Shown here in pieces: positions 61,503 through 64,000 of a stretch of DNA of 64,000 nucleotides (its first letter is position 1; each line of letters opens with the position of its first letter). Position numbers and translations under genes: made by a program. The notes beneath the pieces are model-generated. The model saw only the letters and a list, made by a program, of their open reading frames with translations. It was not told the origin of the DNA and made no database searches. Source of the DNA: Beduini massiliensis (lineage in GTDB: Bacteria; Bacillota_I; Bacilli_A; Erysipelotrichales; Coprobacillaceae); the NCBI RefSeq assembly GCF_000829905.1, contig NZ_CDPP01000004.1, positions 334,001 to 398,000 of the forward strand. Reading direction: 5' to 3'.

Positions 61503-62990
61503 TTACCTCCCTGCATGTTTTACTCCTAAAATATCTAATTCTTCTGCCGATAAATGAATGCCTCTTAGCATCAGACGGTTTCCTCTTAAAGATTCAATGG
61601 CATTTATCCCCATACCACCCATCATTTCCTGTATTTCTCTCGTCCATGCTTGTATCAGATTCACTAACTGCTGTGCCCCTTTTTTGGCATTTAGTCGTCT
61701 GCATAAGCTTTCCTCTTGGGTGGCGATTCCCCAGTTGCAAGTACCACTCATGCAGTCTGAACATAAGTGACACCCTAAAGCAATCAATGCCGCTGTCCCA
61801 ATCGCAACAGCATCTGCTCCTAAAGCAATCGCTTTTACGACATCAGCACTATGGCGAATTCCACCGGCAGCAATTAGGGAAACATTTTCACGAATGCCTT
61901 CTTTTCTCAAAGTCTCATCTACACTCGCTAGCGCAAGTTCGATTGGGATTCCCACATGATCACGTATACGTGTTGGGGCTGCACCTGTTCCTCCTTTGAA
62001 TCCGTCAATATAAATAATATCTGCCCCGCTTCTTGCAATGCCGCTGCAGATAGCCGCAATATTATGGACTGCCGCCACTTTTACAATAATCGGCTTCTGA
62101 TGATGGGTCGCTTCTTTTAATGAATCCACTAACTGCTTTAAATCTTCAATCGAATAAATATCGTGATGAGGAGCCGGTGAAATGGATTCACTGTATTCTT
62201 TTATACGGCGCGTTTTGCTTACCAGTCCTTTATTTTTAATGCTGGGCAAGTGTCCGCCTATTCCCGGTTTTGCTCCCTGACCTATCTTAATTTCAACAGC
62301 CGCCGAATGATTCAAATAAGACGGATCAATGCCAAAACGTCCGCTCGCTACCTGTACAATAATCGAATCTTGATCTTTATAGAACGCTTCTAACAGCCCT
62401 CCTTCACCGCAATTATAGTAAATGCCTAATTCTTTTGCCGCCTCTAATAAAGCTTGATGAGCGTTAAAAGAAATAGATCCAAACGACATCGCAGAAAATA
62501 AAATAGGGGTGTTGAGTTTAAGGCTCGGATATTCTTCTATTTCCAGTTTCCCCTCCTGACTACGTTTAACGTCATGTGTTCGCTTTCCTAGAAATGTAGT
62601 AGTTTCAATAGGTTCACGCAATGGATCTATGCTTGGATTTGTGACCTGTGACGCATTCAATAAAAGATGATCAAAATAAATCGGGTAAGACTGCTGAGTT
62701 CCCATTGATGATAATAATATTCCTCCACTGTTTGCCTGCTTGCTGATTTCTTCAATGATTTGTTGTGACCATAAGGGATGAGGATGAAATACATTCTCTT
62801 CTTTTATGATGGATAAAGCATTACAGTGACAAAATTCTACACAACGCTGACAATTCACACAGTGCTGATGACGAATCTTGATTTGGTCTTGGTCTTGATA
62901 ATGTACTTTATTTGCACATTGAGAAATACATCCCCCGCATTGATCACATAAACGCTCATCACGTACTACTTTAAATTTACCCTTTTTCAT
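61503..62990 (-). CDS. glutamate synthase FMN-binding subunit with ferredoxin domain
   Basis: The 495-residue protein carries two 4Fe-4S motifs at its N-terminus (CDQCGGCISQCANK and CVNCQRCVEFCHC) and then the glutamate synthase central/FMN barrel. The barrel is recognised by ILFSAMSFGSIS, GEGG, KIGQGAKPGIGGHLP, IDGFKGGTGAAP and DAVAIGTAALIALGC. It reduces 2-oxoglutarate plus ammonia to glutamate using electrons probably from ferredoxin or a partner. It overlaps the amidotransferase gene by 14 bases. Confidence 0.93.
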   Translation of the reverse strand: MKKGKFKVVRDERLCDQCGGCISQCANKVHYQDQDQIKIRHQHCVNCQRCVEFCHCNALSIIKEENVFHPHPLWSQQIIEEISKQANSGGILLSSMGTQQSYPIYFDHLLLNASQVTNPSIDPLREPIETTTFLGKRTHDVKRSQEGKLEIEEYPSLKLNTPILFSAMSFGSISFNAHQALLEAAKELGIYYNCGEGGLLEAFYKDQDSIIVQVASGRFGIDPSYLNHSAAVEIKIGQGAKPGIGGHLPSIKNKGLVSKTRRIKEYSESISPAPHHDIYSIEDLKQLVDSLKEATHHQKPIIVKVAAVHNIAAICSGIARSGADIIYIDGFKGGTGAAPTRIRDHVGIPIELALASVDETLRKEGIRENVSLIAAGGIRHSADVVKAIALGADAVAIGTAALIALGCHLCSDCMSGTCNWGIATQEESLCRRLNAKKGAQQLVNLIQAWTREIQEMMGGMGINAIESLRGNRLMLRGIHLSAEELDILGVKHAGR

Positions 62991-64000
62991 AATGATTAAC
63001 CTCCCGATTTTTAATAAACGGTTTTCCGCCCTCTAAGCTGTAAATACTGTCGAGTTCCATCTGCATCGCTCGAACCGCACTCTCTTCGCTCGCCAAATAA
63101 TAGCTTTGTCCTTTTTGACCGATCATCAATGCACGCAGTTTTAATCGGTCATTTAAAGCAAAAATGCCTTGTTCATGTCCCAAAATAATACTGAAAGGTC
63201 CGGTGATTAAAAATGAACCAAAGTTTTTTCTTAACTGTGTATAATAGCAACGTTTGCTTTTTTCCATTTTATCTATCTCACTATATAAAGGCGCCGCTAA
63301 AATATCTGCACATTCTTCAAAAGTCAGCCCTTTTTCATGATTGAGATAAGAAAGAAGATAAGTGATAACCTCTGTATCTGTCAGTAAACAGCAAGGATAT
63401 CCTAATGGCTCAATATAACGACGGTTCGTATCATAAGAAGAAATCTCACCGTTATGCACTAAAGCAAAGTCCAGCATTCCAAATGGATGTGCACCTGCCC
63501 ACCACCCCGGTGTATTCGTAGGATAACGACCATGCGCGATCCAAGTTGAAGCATAATATGTATCCAGTTGAAAAAAATCGGCAATATCTTCAGGATATCC
63601 CACGCCTTTAAAGATTCCCATATTCTTTCCACATGAAAAAATATAAGCTCCCTGTATTTCTTGATTGATCTTAAAAAAGGCTTGGATCAACTTTGTTTCA
63701 AACTCTTTCTTATTTCCTTCTTCTTTAATAAAATAACGCCAGATCAAAGGAACATCTTTATTGATTACACATTGGTTTGTGGGAATTTCCTCTTTTTTTA
63801 AACATATAAATTCTTTTTCTAAAAAACATTCTGCTTTTTCTTTAGCGGTTACATCATCATAAAAAAGATGAAGTGCATAATCCTCCCGATGTGCTGGATA
63901 AATCCCATAACCCACAAAACCGCCTCCCAGCCCGTTTGAGCGATCATGCATAAGCTGCATTGCCTTTTTTATTCTTGTTCCGTTTTCAAGATGTCCGTCA
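62977..64000 (-). CDS. glutamate synthase glutamine-amidotransferase domain, 5' end outside window
   Basis: At least 340 residues of a class II glutamine amidotransferase are visible. Seen from the edge, they begin ...LENGTRIKKAMQLMHDRSN and include GLGGGFVGYGIYP, HGRYPTNTPGWWAGAHPFG, LVHNGEISSYDTNRRYIE and LTDTEVITYLL. The true N-terminus with the catalytic Cys lies beyond base 64000, since the frame is open upstream of the first ATG (63960). It supplies ammonia from glutamine to the FMN subunit. It is the archaeal-type first domain encoded separately. Confidence 0.92.
   Translation of the reverse strand, partial: DGHLENGTRIKKAMQLMHDRSNGLGGGFVGYGIYPAHREDYALHLFYDDVTAKEKAECFLEKEFICLKKEEIPTNQCVINKDVPLIWRYFIKEEGNKKEFETKLIQAFFKINQEIQGAYIFSCGKNMGIFKGVGYPEDIADFFQLDTYYASTWIAHGRYPTNTPGWWAGAHPFGMLDFALVHNGEISSYDTNRRYIEPLGYPCCLLTDTEVITYLLSYLNHEKGLTFEECADILAAPLYSEIDKMEKSKRCYYTQLRKNFGSFLITGPFSIILGHEQGIFALNDRLKLRALMIGQKGQSYYLASEESAVRAMQMELDSIYSLEGGKPFIKNREVNHYEKG

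Noticed and set aside
61469-61999. 176-codon plus-strand frame opposite the FMN glutamate synthase subunit
   Set aside because: The minus-strand gene is certain from FMN-domain motifs; the opposite frame is an antisense shadow.

Overview
The window looks like a chromosomal segment of a low-GC Gram-positive bacterium (Firmicutes/Bacillota). Purine-rich Shine-Dalgarno sequences precede most genes, two T-box leaders are present, and there are many intrinsic terminators, CcpA-type cre-like sites, a Bce-type antibiotic-sensing module and cell-surface repeat proteins. The class B3-type penicillin-binding protein, the glutamate synthase split into three separate proteins, and the ANTAR regulator next to glutamine synthetase point to an anaerobic gut Firmicute. 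Erysipelotrichia is my best guess, but that is inference. I see no rRNA, recognisable tRNA, insertion sequence, prophage or CRISPR array.

Layout. 1-2321 (minus): a PadR/DUF1700 pair under a near-perfect dyad operator, then a DUF554 membrane protein and a Cof-type phosphatase. 2542-5737: a small uncharacterised gene pair, an M29 aminopeptidase and a PTS EIIC. 5896-8593: a T-box-controlled GNAT-thrS operon. 8631-13700: a tightly overlapping four-gene operon of TPR/WG-repeat protein, beta-lactamase-like serine hydrolase, VanZ and a membrane protein, possibly an undescribed envelope system. 14782-17403 (plus): coaBC-coaX behind a leader shaped like a transcriptional attenuator, then a small Cys-rich protein. 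17548-20722: aminotransferase and RpiR regulator, a YdcF-type protein, and a metallo-beta-lactamase remnant. 20796-23608: a T-box-controlled methionine ABC importer. 23646-30314: an LRR surface protein, DegV, an oxidoreductase, PTS EIIA, DUF3842, and an aldo/keto reductase with a MerR-type promoter.

30477-37705 holds a MarR regulator, a complete BceRS-BceAB-like two-component/ABC module and a MATE pump. 37880-41691 holds cstA, ung, a divergent peptide deformylase, and methionine aminopeptidase with a SEC-C zinc motif. 41825-46321 holds an ABC exporter with an operator-like dyad, a 44-residue protein, and a MecA/PBP5-like PBP that probably starts at TTG. 46430-50697 holds a cre-controlled 6-phospho-beta-glucosidase operon, a PHP phosphatase, an isochorismatase-family hydrolase and Ogt. 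50900-55021 holds an Rgg-like regulator divergent from a small basic protein, then a small gene one base away from a longer frame, then an InlB-repeat surface protein.

55294-57065 is an ABC-F ATPase preceded by a leader peptide and mutually exclusive hairpins, the layout of a ribosome-mediated attenuator. 57165-64000 holds glnA, an ANTAR regulator and pyrG behind a leader with an ANTAR-like hexaloop, plus the split glutamate synthase, which runs off the window edge. Together this last block links ammonium assimilation to CTP synthesis.

The strongest leads for new biology are the ABC-F attenuator, the coaBC leader, the TPR-WG/hydrolase/VanZ operon, the Rgg locus, and matching dyads the same distance upstream of two unrelated surface-protein loci.
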